Both the position numbers and the translations under genes were made by a program. From assembly GCA_943842425.1 (NCBI GenBank), contig CALTBR010000001.1, forward strand, positions 558,001-622,000: 64,000 bases of DNA, given 5' to 3'. This document shows, in pieces, positions 41,154 to 49,084 of the stretch. The first letter of the stretch is position 1; every line of letters begins with the position of its first letter. The notes beneath the pieces are model-generated. The model had not been told where the DNA came from and ran no database searches. It saw nothing but the letters and a program-made list of their open reading frames with translations. This DNA comes from UBA974 sp002292405 (lineage in GTDB: Bacteria > Bacteroidota > Bacteroidia > Flavobacteriales_D > Sanyastnellaceae).

Positions 41154-42160
41154 TTCAAACAGATATTATTATTATTGGAGCTGGACCTGTGGGTCTCTTC
41201 ACGGTTTTTGAAGCAGGGCTTCTCAAGTTAAAATGTCATTTAATTGACTCTTTACCCCAGCCTGGCGGCCAGTGCTCAGAGATATATCCAAAAAAACCTA
41301 TTTACGATATTCCTGCTCATCCATTTATTTTAGCAGGTGATTTGACTGAACAGTTAATGGAGCAAATCAAGCCATTTAGTCCTGGATTTACTTTGGGAGA
41401 AAGGGCTGAATTCATCGAGAAAGATGATGAAGATCAGTTTACTGTAACCACTAACCGAGGCACGAAGCATCGCGCTCCCATCATTGCAATAGCAGCAGGT
41501 TTAGGTTGTTTCGAACCACGTAAACCCCCGGTTGAGGGTTTGTTAGATTTTGAGGACAAGGGAGTAGAATATATCATTAAAGACCCTGAGTTTTATAGAG
41601 GAAAGAAAGTGGTTATCTCTGGAGGTGGAGATTCTGCTCTTGACTGGACAGTGTTCTTAGCCGATGTTGCTTCTGAAGTGACATTAGTGCATAGGCGGTC
41701 AAGCTTCCGTGGACACCCTGACAGTGTACAAAAAGTGATGGACCTAGCCGAAGCGGGGAAGATTACTTTATTGACCAACGCTGAAGTTGTAGGAGTAGGT
41801 GGAGACAATGTACTATGCTCGGTTGAAGTAAAGCACAAGTCAGATGGATTGTCTCATATTGAGTTAGATCACTGGGTGCCGTTATTTGGTCTTAGCCCTA
41901 AGCTAGGTCCTTTGGGAGAGTGGAACTTGAATATTTCAAAGAATGCCATTGAAGTTGATACCTTTGATTATTCAACAAATATCCCTGGTGTATATGCCGT
42001 AGGAGATATCAATACTTACCCTGGTAAACTCAAGTTAATTCTGTGTGGATTTCATGAAGCTACTTTGATGGTTCAAAGTGCTTATAAGAGAATTTATCCA
42101 ACTAAAAATCTTGTTCTTAAATACACCACTGTTACTGGCCCTCCAGGAATACAATCTTGA
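41150..42160 (+). CDS. Ferredoxin--NADP+ reductase (thioredoxin reductase-like type)
   Basis: Encodes 336 residues. The FAD-binding motif GAGPVGLFTVFEAG lies at about 8-21, and 'PQPGGQCSEIYPKKPIYDIP' (about 37-56) is the signature of the YumC/TrxR-like FNR type. The NADPH-binding motif is 'VVISGGGDSALDWTVFLADV' (about 150-169), with 'VHRRSSFRGH' (Arg residues for the 2' phosphate). 'GVYAVGDINTYPGKLKLIL' is the second FAD motif. No redox CxxC is present, separating it from true thioredoxin reductases. It reduces ferredoxin with NADPH or the reverse; the partner ferredoxin gene follows 142 bp downstream. Confidence 0.93.
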   Translation: MIQTDIIIIGAGPVGLFTVFEAGLLKLKCHLIDSLPQPGGQCSEIYPKKPIYDIPAHPFILAGDLTEQLMEQIKPFSPGFTLGERAEFIEKDDEDQFTVTTNRGTKHRAPIIAIAAGLGCFEPRKPPVEGLLDFEDKGVEYIIKDPEFYRGKKVVISGGGDSALDWTVFLADVASEVTLVHRRSSFRGHPDSVQKVMDLAEAGKITLLTNAEVVGVGGDNVLCSVEVKHKSDGLSHIELDHWVPLFGLSPKLGPLGEWNLNISKNAIEVDTFDYSTNIPGVYAVGDINTYPGKLKLILCGFHEATLMVQSAYKRIYPTKNLVLKYTTVTGPPGIQS

Positions 42161-42172
42161 GTTTTGAAACAA

Positions 42173-42278
42173 ACGATAAAAAGTCATAAAAAGCGCATAA
42201 AAAGCGATAAAAACCGATAAAAAGTGCAATAAAATGCTTAAAAGTGTTTAAAATTTAATAAAATCGCTTATAAATCTT
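42173..42278 (+). repeat. Phased A-tract array upstream of the ferredoxin gene
   Basis: About ten degenerate units of the form CGATAAAAAG / GCATAAAAAGC / GTTTAAAATT follow each other at a period of about 10-11 bp, close to one helical turn. Runs of 4-5 A recur on the same face, a pattern expected to bend DNA. There is no coding content. It lies between the ferredoxin reductase and ferredoxin genes and may act as an upstream promoter element or a protein-binding array. Confidence 0.6.
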
Positions 42279-42302
42279 CATCAATTGATTAATACTGAGA
42301 AT

Positions 42303-42617
42303 ATGATTAAAGTTGTCGTAATAGATAGAGACGACAAGCGCCATGAGTTAGATGCTCCTACGGACATGAACATGAATATGATGGAGCTTTGTAAGAGCTA
42401 TGAACTCCCTGTAGAGGGTACTTGTGGAGGCATGGCGATGTGTGCGAGTTGCCACATGTATGTGCTCAGTTCTCATGAGATAGGGGAGAGGTCTGACGAC
42501 GAAGAGGATATGTTAGATGAGGCATTCTTTGTGGAAGACAACAGCCGTCTTGGATGCCAAATTAAGTTAGAAAATTCTCTCGACGGGTTAGAGATTAAGC
42601 TTGCCCCAGTTGGATAA
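42303..42617 (+). CDS. [2Fe-2S] ferredoxin, adrenodoxin type
   Basis: Encodes 104 residues from ATG 42303 (MIKVVVIDRDDKRHE). The cluster ligands are visible as 'GTCGGMAMCASCHMYV' (Cys-x5-Cys-x2-Cys, about 40-55) and a fourth Cys in 'SRLGCQIKLENSL' (about 83-95). This is the vertebrate/adrenodoxin-like spacing used in Isc assembly and monooxygenase electron supply. The acidic stretch 'ERSDDEEDMLDEA' (about 63-75) fits the electron-partner recognition helix. The likely partner is the ferredoxin reductase just upstream. An alternative TTG at 42285 adds six residues without benefit. The A-tract array precedes the gene. Confidence 0.93.
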   Translation: MIKVVVIDRDDKRHELDAPTDMNMNMMELCKSYELPVEGTCGGMAMCASCHMYVLSSHEIGERSDDEEDMLDEAFFVEDNSRLGCQIKLENSLDGLEIKLAPVG

Positions 42618-42646
42618 GCTCGTTCTGGGAATTTTATTAATTCTTA

Positions 42647-43459
42647 TTAGTTAAGTCCGATGCCTGGATTGAGAAGCGTTCCTGATTCGATCAGATCAGC
42701 TAAAACTGGAGAGCTTTCAAGTTCTTTTACCGCTGCGATATGATGAGGTGCATGCGTATCTGAGCATATCATTCTTACCCAACCATTTTCAATTGCATAA
42801 AGAGCAGTTTCCTTCGCTAAATCTCCATAGCTCCCACAAAGAGTAGCAGCATTTATGGTTAAAACCACTCCTTTATCGTGAAGTTTTTTCAATTCAGATC
42901 TGTCTTTGTGGAAATAAGGATACCTCGCGCAATGAGCTAAAACAGGCGTGAGTCCTGAGGTTTGCATCTTAAAAACAATTTCGGCTAAGATGTCATAATT
43001 GGGAGGGAGATGAAATGCAAACTCAAACAAAATCATTTCAAGTTTACTGCCATTCAAGGGGTCAGTGCAAGGAAATGTTAGAAGTTCATCGGGCTTAGAA
43101 AGTAAATCTAAAAGATCTAAATCTAGGAAGTATTCCGCTCCAAGGAAAAGTTCTATGGGGGGTAATCTTTTTGCCACTTCGACCTTGAGTTCTTCAAATC
43201 TAGGTTTCAGTATCTCAGGAGTGTTGGGATACAAGTCTACCATAACATGTGGCGTGGTTACAAGCTTTTTGAAACCGAGATTTTGGAGTCTGCGTATAAG
43301 AGCAATAGAGGTATCCATATCAGGAGCACCATCATCAACTCCAGGAACAAGGTGAGAGTGAACATCGCAAATTAGCAGACTTAAATCGTTGCTAACCTGA
43401 ATGTTCTTATTCTTAGCCTTTTTGCTGAATCTGAACAGATTTTTTATTGCGGTAAACAT
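42647..43459 (-). CDS. CpsB/CapC-type PHP tyrosine-protein phosphatase
   Basis: Encodes 270 residues. The PHP metal motifs are present: 'CDVHSHLVPGVDDGAPDM' (about 32-49), 'VTTPHVMVDLYPN', 'HCARYPYFHKDRSELK', and the final 'ICSDTHAPHH' (about 235-244). This is the YwqE/CpsB class of Mn-dependent phosphatases, which dephosphorylate tyrosine kinases that control polysaccharide export. It stands beside the nucleotide-sugar genes rfbB, wbpD-like and wbpE-like on the same strand, so it fits regulation of surface polysaccharide assembly. The partner tyrosine kinase (Wzc-like) is not in the window. A basic N-terminus is not a signal peptide. Confidence 0.93.
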   Translation of the reverse strand: MFTAIKNLFRFSKKAKNKNIQVSNDLSLLICDVHSHLVPGVDDGAPDMDTSIALIRRLQNLGFKKLVTTPHVMVDLYPNTPEILKPRFEELKVEVAKRLPPIELFLGAEYFLDLDLLDLLSKPDELLTFPCTDPLNGSKLEMILFEFAFHLPPNYDILAEIVFKMQTSGLTPVLAHCARYPYFHKDRSELKKLHDKGVVLTINAATLCGSYGDLAKETALYAIENGWVRMICSDTHAPHHIAAVKELESSPVLADLIESGTLLNPGIGLN

Positions 43460-43536
43460 AATCTTCTACTTTGTTGTCTTTTTGTTGAGTTGCTTATGGT
43501 ACAATATACAATAAGTAATAATATATAAGGTTCTTT

Positions 43537-44619
43537 TTAGCATTCTTCATTTATTGAAACATCTACGGAGAGTTTTCGCGAAGCAATGTTATCTAACCAT
43601 TTGGTATTCTGAAGATACCATTCTACGGTTTTTTCTAACCCTTCTTCAAATTTCACACTGGGAGTCCATCCGAGTTTATTCTCTATTTTTGATGCGTCAA
43701 TGGCATACCTCTTGTCATGGCCAGCTCTATCAGTTACAAATTGAATCAGTGAATTAGACGTTCCTTGAGGTCTATTTAGTTTCTTGTCAGTGAGTTTTAT
43801 GAGATGTTTAACCAAATCGATATTCGTCCATTCATTAAGACCTCCAATATTGTAGGTGTCACCGACTTCTCCTTTGTGTAGAATCAAATCAATAGCCTTT
43901 GCGTGATCCTCTACAAATAACCAATCTCGAATATTTAACCCTTCCCCATAAATTGGTAGTGGAATATTGTCCTTAATATTTTTAATCATCAGAGGGATGA
44001 GCTTCTCTGGAAATTGATTTGCTCCGTAGTTGTTTGAGCAGTTGCTAATCACAACAGGTAATCTGTAAGTATGGCAATATGCCCTCACTAGATGATCACT
44101 TGAGGCTTTTGAAGCACTGTATGGACTGCGGGGGTCGTATGAGGTCTCTTCACTAAATAACCCTTCGTTACCGAGTGAGCCATACACCTCGTCAGTAGAG
44201 ATGTGGTAAAACATCTTGTCTTTTGTTTGGTTAGAATCGTTGTCTAGCCAAGAATGTTTTGCAGCATCTAATAAAGCTGCAGTACCTAAAATATTCGTTT
44301 CTAAAAAGGCTTGTGGATTTTCTATGCTTCGATCTACGTGACTTTCAGCGGCCAAGTGAATGACAGCATCGAACTGATATGTTGAGAATAATTCTTTCAG
44401 TAACCTCTTATTGCAAATATCTCCCTTCATAAAGGTATAACGACCAGAACTTTGGAAGTTAAGTTCGATATCTGCCAAATTTTCTAAATTACCGGCATAG
44501 GTGAGTAGGTCTAGGTTTACAACCTTCACAATCGGGTGATGATTTAGTATTTGCCGAATCACGTGAGAGCCGATAAAGCCAGCTCCTCCAGTTACCAATA
44601 TATTCGAGAACGATCTCAT
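43537..44619 (-). CDS. rfbB: dTDP-glucose 4,6-dehydratase
   Basis: Encodes 360 residues of the extended SDR family. 'ILVTGGAGFIGSHVIRQIL' (about 7-25) binds NAD. 'HLAAESHVDRSIENPQAF' (about 90-107) and 'STDEVYGSLG' (the catalytic Asp-Glu pair after Thr) are specific to RmlB/RfbB. 'YSASKASSDHLVRAY' (about 172-186) holds Tyr and Lys. 'NNYGANQFPEKLIPLMI' and 'GLNIRDWLFVEDHAKAIDL' complete the signature. It makes dTDP-4-keto-6-deoxyglucose for O-antigen or glycan sugars. Its start overlaps the end of the wbpD-like gene by 4 bp. The other rml genes are not adjacent. Confidence 0.96.
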   Translation of the reverse strand: MRSFSNILVTGGAGFIGSHVIRQILNHHPIVKVVNLDLLTYAGNLENLADIELNFQSSGRYTFMKGDICNKRLLKELFSTYQFDAVIHLAAESHVDRSIENPQAFLETNILGTAALLDAAKHSWLDNDSNQTKDKMFYHISTDEVYGSLGNEGLFSEETSYDPRSPYSASKASSDHLVRAYCHTYRLPVVISNCSNNYGANQFPEKLIPLMIKNIKDNIPLPIYGEGLNIRDWLFVEDHAKAIDLILHKGEVGDTYNIGGLNEWTNIDLVKHLIKLTDKKLNRPQGTSNSLIQFVTDRAGHDKRYAIDASKIENKLGWTPSVKFEEGLEKTVEWYLQNTKWLDNIASRKLSVDVSINEEC

Positions 44620-45230
44620 TTTTCAGAATAAGGTGACACTCCGTTTAACTTGTCTAATTGAAATTTCCTTCCGGATTCAGAACAAACAGCGATGTTTTCT
44701 TCGTCGAACTCAAGTCGCATTCCACTTGGTGACATCCATCCGATTTGTTTTGCAGGATTTCCTACTACAAGGGCGTATGGTTGAACAGATGATGTTACGA
44801 CGGCTCCCGCGCCGACGAAGGCAAAATTTCCGAGTGTGTTTCCACATATAATGGTGGCATTTGCTCCTATCGTCACTCCGTCACAGATTTGTGTCGTCGC
44901 GTAGGAGTCACGCCTATCTAATGCACTTCTAGGATTGATAACGTTCGTGAATACGCAGCTCGGTCCGAGGAATACATCGTCGCCTAAAGTGACTCCTTGG
45001 TACAGGCTTACGTTGTTCTGTATTTTACAGTTGTCTCCTATGGTAACGCCTGAAGCTATAAAGGAATTTTGTCCCAGAGAGGTGCCTGTACCGAGCCGTG
45101 CACCGTCCATCACATGACAAAAATGCCACACCTTGACGCCTCTTCCAAGTTCCGCCCCATCATCTACAATGGCAGAACCGTGAATGAATGCTTCAGGTAA
45201 AGAATTGATATTTTCTTTTGTATTGTGCAA
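44616..45230 (-). CDS. Sugar N-acetyltransferase, WbpD/WlbB-like
   Basis: Encodes 204 residues of left-handed beta-helix hexapeptide repeats. 'FIHGSAIVDDGAELGRGVKV' opens the helix. 'WHFCHVMDGARLG' and 'IQNNVSLYQGVTLGDDVFLG' place the catalytic Asn/His positions. 'VFTNVINPRSALDRRDSY' (about 88-105) and 'VGNPAKQIGWMSPSGMRLEF' near the end match WbpD/WlbB, which acetylates the 3-amino group of UDP-GlcNAc3NA. It is paired with the adjacent wbpE-like aminotransferase. The 15-bp spacing between them suggests one transcript. A different 3-amino sugar donor (for example dTDP-linked, given rfbB) is possible. Confidence 0.88.
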   Translation of the reverse strand: MHNTKENINSLPEAFIHGSAIVDDGAELGRGVKVWHFCHVMDGARLGTGTSLGQNSFIASGVTIGDNCKIQNNVSLYQGVTLGDDVFLGPSCVFTNVINPRSALDRRDSYATTQICDGVTIGANATIICGNTLGNFAFVGAGAVVTSSVQPYALVVGNPAKQIGWMSPSGMRLEFDEENIAVCSESGRKFQLDKLNGVSPYSEK

Positions 45231-45245
45231 AATGCTATGATAAAT

Positions 45246-46403
45246 CTACTTTGTTAACCTTGAGATTAAACGTTCAACTATTCTTGTTTGTTGCAAGTTA
45301 GTAAGTTCTGTGTGCATAGGGAGAGAAAGTACGGTAGAGGCTAAGTAGTTCGTGTTGGGAAAATCGTCAGCACGATAACCTAAATGTTTGTAGGCAGCTT
45401 GATGATGTATCCCCTTCGGGTAATATATACCGGTAGGTATGCCGTCTTTCTTAAGAGCTTCCGAAATAGAATCTCGTTGATTTCCTGAAACCTGAATTGT
45501 ATACTGATGAAAAACGTGTGTGGAGTTAGCGTCCCTTTTAGGAACTTCAATTCCGTCAACATCTTTTAAAAGTTCGTCATACATATTTGCTGCTTTCTGC
45601 CTTGCGAGGTTGCATTCTTCAAGGTATGGAAGTTTCACCCTAAGAATGGCCGCTTGAATGGCGTCGAGTCTGGAGTTTAACCCCACAAGCTCGTGCTTGT
45701 ATCTTATTTGGCCTCCGTGGTTAGCAATGGCTTTCGCTTTTTTGGCTAGTTCTTTATCATGCGTAAAAAGAGCACCACCATCTCCGAAACAGCCTAAATT
45801 TTTACTTGGGAAAAAACTGGTTGTTCCGAACTTCCCCATCAATCCTGCCCTTCCACTTAACCCGTTTCCGTTACAATAAATGCTCATCAGAGATTGTGCC
45901 GTGTCTTCGACAATTGGCACGCCAGTCTTTTTAGAAATCTCCACTAACTTCCCCATATCTGCACATTGACCAAACAAGTGCACTGGGATAATCGCTTTGG
46001 TTTTCTTCGTTATCGCTTTTTCGATGGCCTCGCAATCGATATTGAAAGTATCTGGGTAAACGTCTACTAAAACGGGCTTAGCTCCTAAAAGAGCGACCAC
46101 TTCGACTGAAGAAATAAAAGTAAATGCTGGAGTAATCACTTCATCTCCAGCTCCAATCCCTAAAGACATCAGGGCAATTTGTAGAGCATCTGTCCCGTTA
46201 GCACATGGGATGACATACGGAGTTTTGCCGCCTTGGATTTTAAGTTTACCGCCAAGTTCCTTAGCAAACAGATTCACCTCCTCACCTCCGATAAATTTTT
46301 CAGAAGCGATGACTCGCATGATAGCATCATCAATTTCAGGCTTTAACCGAGCATTCATGCCCGATAAATCAACCATTTTAATGTTTTCCAACTCGTCCTG
46401 CAT
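45246..46403 (-). CDS. DegT/DnrJ/EryC1/StrS sugar aminotransferase, WbpE-like
   Basis: Encodes about 385 residues from ATG 46403 (MQDELENIKMVDLSG); ATG 46376 (MVDLSG) is the alternative. PLP-dependent fold: 'CANGTDALQIALMSLGIGAG' (about 60-79), 'VITPAFTFISSVEVVALLGA', 'IPVHLFGQCADMGKL', 'VEDTAQSLMSIY' (Asp for the pyridine N) and the Schiff-base Lys in 'TSFFPSKNLGCFGDGGALF' (about 199-217). 'FFPSK.LG..GDGGA' is typical of WbpE, which forms UDP-GlcNAc3NA. An imperfect -7 box TATCTTCG on the minus strand 6 nt before 46403 favours the longer start. First gene of the polysaccharide row leading to wbpD-like and rfbB. Confidence 0.92.
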   Translation of the reverse strand: MQDELENIKMVDLSGMNARLKPEIDDAIMRVIASEKFIGGEEVNLFAKELGGKLKIQGGKTPYVIPCANGTDALQIALMSLGIGAGDEVITPAFTFISSVEVVALLGAKPVLVDVYPDTFNIDCEAIEKAITKKTKAIIPVHLFGQCADMGKLVEISKKTGVPIVEDTAQSLMSIYCNGNGLSGRAGLMGKFGTTSFFPSKNLGCFGDGGALFTHDKELAKKAKAIANHGGQIRYKHELVGLNSRLDAIQAAILRVKLPYLEECNLARQKAANMYDELLKDVDGIEVPKRDANSTHVFHQYTIQVSGNQRDSISEALKKDGIPTGIYYPKGIHHQAAYKHLGYRADDFPNTNYLASTVLSLPMHTELTNLQQTRIVERLISRLTK

Positions 46404-46424
46404 CTCAAGCGAAGATACACACCC

Positions 46425-46432
46425 TACCTTTG
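46425..46432 (+). promoter_or_regulatory. -7 box TACCTTTG before the secreted protein gene
   Basis: An exact TAnnTTTG match 5 nt before ATG 46438, within the 34-bp divergent gap with the wbpE-like gene. It supports this start over longer in-frame alternatives on the plus strand that would run antisense through the aminotransferase gene. Confidence 0.6.
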
Positions 46433-46437
46433 CTATT

Positions 46438-47202
46438 ATGAATTCAACGAAGTCGATTTTTGCCCTCACGATTTTTTTATTTGCTTCTACGGTTACTTTA
46501 GCCCAAACCACCCGTGACGTCGCTTCCACCCCACTTCGTACTCCACACATCTCGATGACTACTGGGGGCTTTCTCCCCATTGCAGATCTCAACACGAGAT
46601 ATGGCGCTTTTGCAACTGTCGGCGCTTCGTTTGGCATAAAAACCGAATCTAATAAGTATCTCGGTTTCCGTCTCACGCTGATCACGGGCGCCGAAGCTCA
46701 GGAGCCGGATTTGCTTTCTAACCTCCTTACTCCCGATGGTGAAATCATTGACAATGAAGGACATGTAGCAAACATTTCGGTCTCCGGACGTGGCGCTCTC
46801 TTTGGACTTCACGCAGGTAAAATTATCCCTCTTTCAAGTTCCAATGTCAATTCAGGACTTTTCCTCCGTGGAGGCTTGGGATCTCTCCATCACAAGATCG
46901 GTTTTGACTTCACAGAAAACCACATCTCCCAACTTGAAGACCCCTACCTCGAGGGATATGATCGGCTGTCTTGGGGAGTATACACCTCTGGCTTCGTAGG
47001 GTACTGGTACATGGATACTTCCCGCAGAGTAAATGCCTACGGCGGAATTTTTGGTTTTGCGTCCCGAACGAACCCCCTACGCGCTACCAATTTCGACACT
47101 GGAATACCCGATACTGAACCCCGTTTCGATGCTGGCTTTGGCCTAGAATTTGGATGGGTTCTCCATATCTACAAAAGAGCTCCGAAAGAGTATTGGTACT
47201 AA
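46438..47202 (+). CDS. Secreted, beta-barrel-like protein of unknown function
   Basis: Encodes 254 residues. The signal peptide is MNSTKSIFALTIFLFASTVTLA-Q. The mature protein has alternating hydrophobic strands and Gly/aromatic-rich turns ('YGAFATVGASFGIKT', 'NSGLFLRGGLGSLHHKIGFD', 'SWGVYTSGFVGYWYMD', 'FGLEFGWVLHIYKRAPKEYW'). This fits a small outer-membrane beta-barrel or porin-like protein, although the usual final aromatic strand is followed by a short polar tail. I do not recognise the family. Codon use is markedly C-rich compared with most plus-strand genes here, a feature shared with the next gene kdtA. The kdtA start lies 1 bp after its stop codon. Confidence 0.7.
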   Translation: MNSTKSIFALTIFLFASTVTLAQTTRDVASTPLRTPHISMTTGGFLPIADLNTRYGAFATVGASFGIKTESNKYLGFRLTLITGAEAQEPDLLSNLLTPDGEIIDNEGHVANISVSGRGALFGLHAGKIIPLSSSNVNSGLFLRGGLGSLHHKIGFDFTENHISQLEDPYLEGYDRLSWGVYTSGFVGYWYMDTSRRVNAYGGIFGFASRTNPLRATNFDTGIPDTEPRFDAGFGLEFGWVLHIYKRAPKEYWY

Positions 47203-47203
47203 C

Positions 47204-48427
47204 GTGCATACCTTTTATAACATATTTACTTCAGTAGCAGTTGCTCTTTTACGCCTCGTAGCTTTATTCGGTCACTCACGTGCAAGGTCTTTCTTGGCGA
47301 TGCGGTCCTCTGTGCAGAACATCTCTTCAACAACTCCCCGAGCTTGGTTTCATTGTGCTTCCCTTGGGGAATATGAGCAGGCTGTCACAGTCATAGAATC
47401 CTATATCTCACGCTCACCAGAACCCCCCATCCTCCTCACTTTCTTCTCTCCTTCAGGATATTCTCCTCTTGTCAAGAATCATCCCAAATGGATGCGCGAA
47501 GGCGACCTTATCACTGCCCTCCCCCTCGACACCCCTCGTAGAGTTCGTGACTTCCTAAGCTCGACGGCTGTTCATGTGAAATTCTTTGCGACGTGTAAAT
47601 ATGAGGTTTGGCCTGAACTTATGAAGCAACTAGACGCTGCAGAAATCCCCTCCTTTGTATTCGCGACCTACTTCACGGCTGATGCTTTTCCTCTACGCAA
47701 CAACCCGATAAGCAAATTTCTTCTTTCTGCATGGCGACGGTTCGATACGATCTTTACACAAGACGAATCTTCATCACGACTGTTAAAATTACATGGAATA
47801 GACTCAGTGATCGCTGGAGACCCGAGAGCAGATCGTGTATTACAAATCGCTAAGGAATCTACTCCTCCAAGTGATCTGAAAAACTGGAAAGGAGATTCAA
47901 AAGTAGTCCTCGCCGGCAGTTCATGGGCTGAGGAGGAGGGAGCTCTCTCAACTTTGACTTGGGATGCGCAGATCAAGCTTCTCATCGCTCCCCATGAAGT
48001 CAACGAAGCAAATATTCAAAGAATTCTTACCCTCTTTCCCAGTTCCGCAAGGTATTCTTCAGGTGATTTACATGCTTCAGTTGTAGTCATCGATTCTGTG
48101 GGCCTACTTTCCTCCCTTTACGCTCTCGCTGACCTTGCTGTAATAGGTGGAGGATTTGGCTCCGGCTTACACAATGTCCTCGAATCTTCAGCGTTCGGAA
48201 TCTCTTCACTTTCGGGGCCAAACATAAATCGTTTTCGTGAAGCTCTTTTTCTTCAAGATATTTCTGCTTTGTATATTTCAAGCACACCCTTTGATCTTTC
48301 AAAACAGGTGAAAAGACTCCTTTCTAGTGAAAACTCGCAAGAACTTAAGAGCTCGGGAATGGCCGCTAAGTCTTGGGTATTATCTCAAAAAGGAGCTGCA
48401 GAAAAAATCACCTCCTATTTGCCCTAA
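47204..48427 (+). CDS. waaA: 3-deoxy-D-manno-octulosonic acid (Kdo) transferase
   Basis: Encodes about 407 residues from GTG 47204 (VHTFYNIFTSVAVALLRLVA), the usual N-terminal membrane anchor of KdtA/WaaA. The family motif 'WFHCASLGEYEQAVTVIESY' (about 49-68) holds the catalytic Glu (Gly-Glu), followed by 'LLTFFSPSGY', 'LPLDTPRRVRDFL', 'FFATCKYEVWPELM' and 'IFTQDESSSRLL'. The C-terminal GT-B half has 'AGSSWAEEE', 'IAPHEVNEANI' and 'VIGGGFGSGLHNVLESSAFG'. It attaches Kdo to lipid IVA from CMP-Kdo. The longer frame from 47150 overlaps the preceding gene and lacks support. It ends 36 bp before tRNA-Leu. Confidence 0.93.
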   Translation: MHTFYNIFTSVAVALLRLVALFGHSRARSFLAMRSSVQNISSTTPRAWFHCASLGEYEQAVTVIESYISRSPEPPILLTFFSPSGYSPLVKNHPKWMREGDLITALPLDTPRRVRDFLSSTAVHVKFFATCKYEVWPELMKQLDAAEIPSFVFATYFTADAFPLRNNPISKFLLSAWRRFDTIFTQDESSSRLLKLHGIDSVIAGDPRADRVLQIAKESTPPSDLKNWKGDSKVVLAGSSWAEEEGALSTLTWDAQIKLLIAPHEVNEANIQRILTLFPSSARYSSGDLHASVVVIDSVGLLSSLYALADLAVIGGGFGSGLHNVLESSAFGISSLSGPNINRFREALFLQDISALYISSTPFDLSKQVKRLLSSENSQELKSSGMAAKSWVLSQKGAAEKITSYLP

Positions 48428-48463
48428 TCTCTTAAATAACTACGTAACTTCGCATCCGCTAAT

Positions 48464-48547
48464 GCCCGGATGGTGGAATTGGTAGACACGTCAGACTTAA
48501 AATCTGATGGCCGTAAGGCCGTGCGGGTTCAATTCCCGCTCCGGGTA
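48464..48547 (+). tRNA. tRNA-Leu (anticodon TAA)
   Basis: A class II tRNA. Acceptor GCCCGGA pairs with TCCGGGT (first pair G-T). The D-arm starts TGGTGGAATTGGTAGAC, the anticodon loop ACTTAAAAT has TAA, the variable arm is TGGCCGTAAGGCC, and the T-arm is GCGGGTTCAATTCCCGC. Discriminator A; CCA is not encoded. Its 3' end overlaps the left copy of a 50-bp repeat that also forms its terminator. Confidence 0.96.
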
Positions 48548-48595
48548 CATAACGGGAGATAATCGAAAGGTTGTCTCTCGTTTTTGTTTTTAACG
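48546..48595 (+). repeat. 50-bp direct repeat, left copy (tRNA-Leu 3' end plus terminator)
   Basis: Begins with the last two bases of tRNA-Leu and runs through its terminator hairpin to TTTTTAACG. It matches 54235-54284 at 49 of 50 positions (the only difference is G at 48558 versus T). Position next to a tRNA, and two bases from a decayed recombinase gene, fits an attachment-site duplication. Confidence 0.8.
48551..48592 (+). terminator. tRNA-Leu terminator hairpin
   Basis: CGGGAGATAA pairs with TTGTCTCTCG (with G-T pairs) around TCGAAAGG, followed by TTTTTGTTTTT. It lies immediately after tRNA-Leu and inside the left 50-bp repeat. Confidence 0.8.
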
Positions 48596-48597
48596 AC

Positions 48598-49045
48598 CTA
48601 TAAAGCATTGATGATGAGAGTAATAAGTTCAAGTCCTCTGTTCAAGATTGGGGTTCGATACTTCTCTCCATCAAATACAAGTTTATTGTTGAATATCGAA
48701 CTCAGTAGTTTTTGCTTCGTGTTTACGGTTGCCTTCTCGAATAACTCTCCAAGGTTTTTAAGTATGTGAATACCAAAGCTGATAAACTCTAAAGAATCTT
48801 TCTAATAGTCGTTCAATTGATTCTTTTCAATGATGAGTTGACTTATCTTATTCTCTAACTCTGAGTTCTTTTAATTAAACATATCATTTGTGATAGCACC
48901 CTCTAATAATTTATCTAACAGCACTTCTTTTTTGTCTTCGAGTTTTTTGATGTTTATATCGATTGATTTCATCATGGATTTAGTGGACTTATCTGATGTG
49001 TCAAATTTATATTTAAGATAATTAATTCGACAGAACCATTTTACC
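48598..49045 (-). pseudogene. Decayed C-terminus of a serine site-specific recombinase
   Basis: The minus strand reads in one frame for nearly 150 codons but is broken by two in-frame stops (48871-48873 and 48802-48804). The preserved text includes 'KWFCRINYLKYKFD', 'KKLEDKKEVLLDKLLEGAIT', 'ENKISQLIIEKNQL', 'SLEFISFGIHILKNLGELF', 'NTKQKLLSSIFNNKLVFDG' and 'EKYRTPILNRGLELI'. This order matches the C-terminal region of the large Bacteroidota recombinase family (resolvase plus coiled-coil plus C-terminal domain). The catalytic N-terminal domain is missing. The stop codon lies 2 bp from the left 50-bp repeat, the place expected for an integrase gene beside an attachment site. Recognition is from memory of the family, not a search. 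Confidence 0.75.
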
Positions 49046-49084
49046 CCCCCTCCTATGGTTTTTATGAATTAAAAAAAAATCACT

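Noticed and set aside
42173..42278. A-tract array as a CRISPR or DnaA-box array
   Set aside because: The period is only 10-11 bp and the units are degenerate; no DnaA consensus TTATCCACA is present.
42303..42617. Riboswitch or structured leader upstream of ferredoxin
   Set aside because: The upstream region is a low-complexity A-tract array with no stable stem-loops of a known riboswitch type.
46404..46685. Longer N-terminus for the wbpE-like aminotransferase
   Set aside because: The extra 94 residues have no family similarity and would lie antisense to the divergent secreted protein gene, which has its own promoter and signal peptide.
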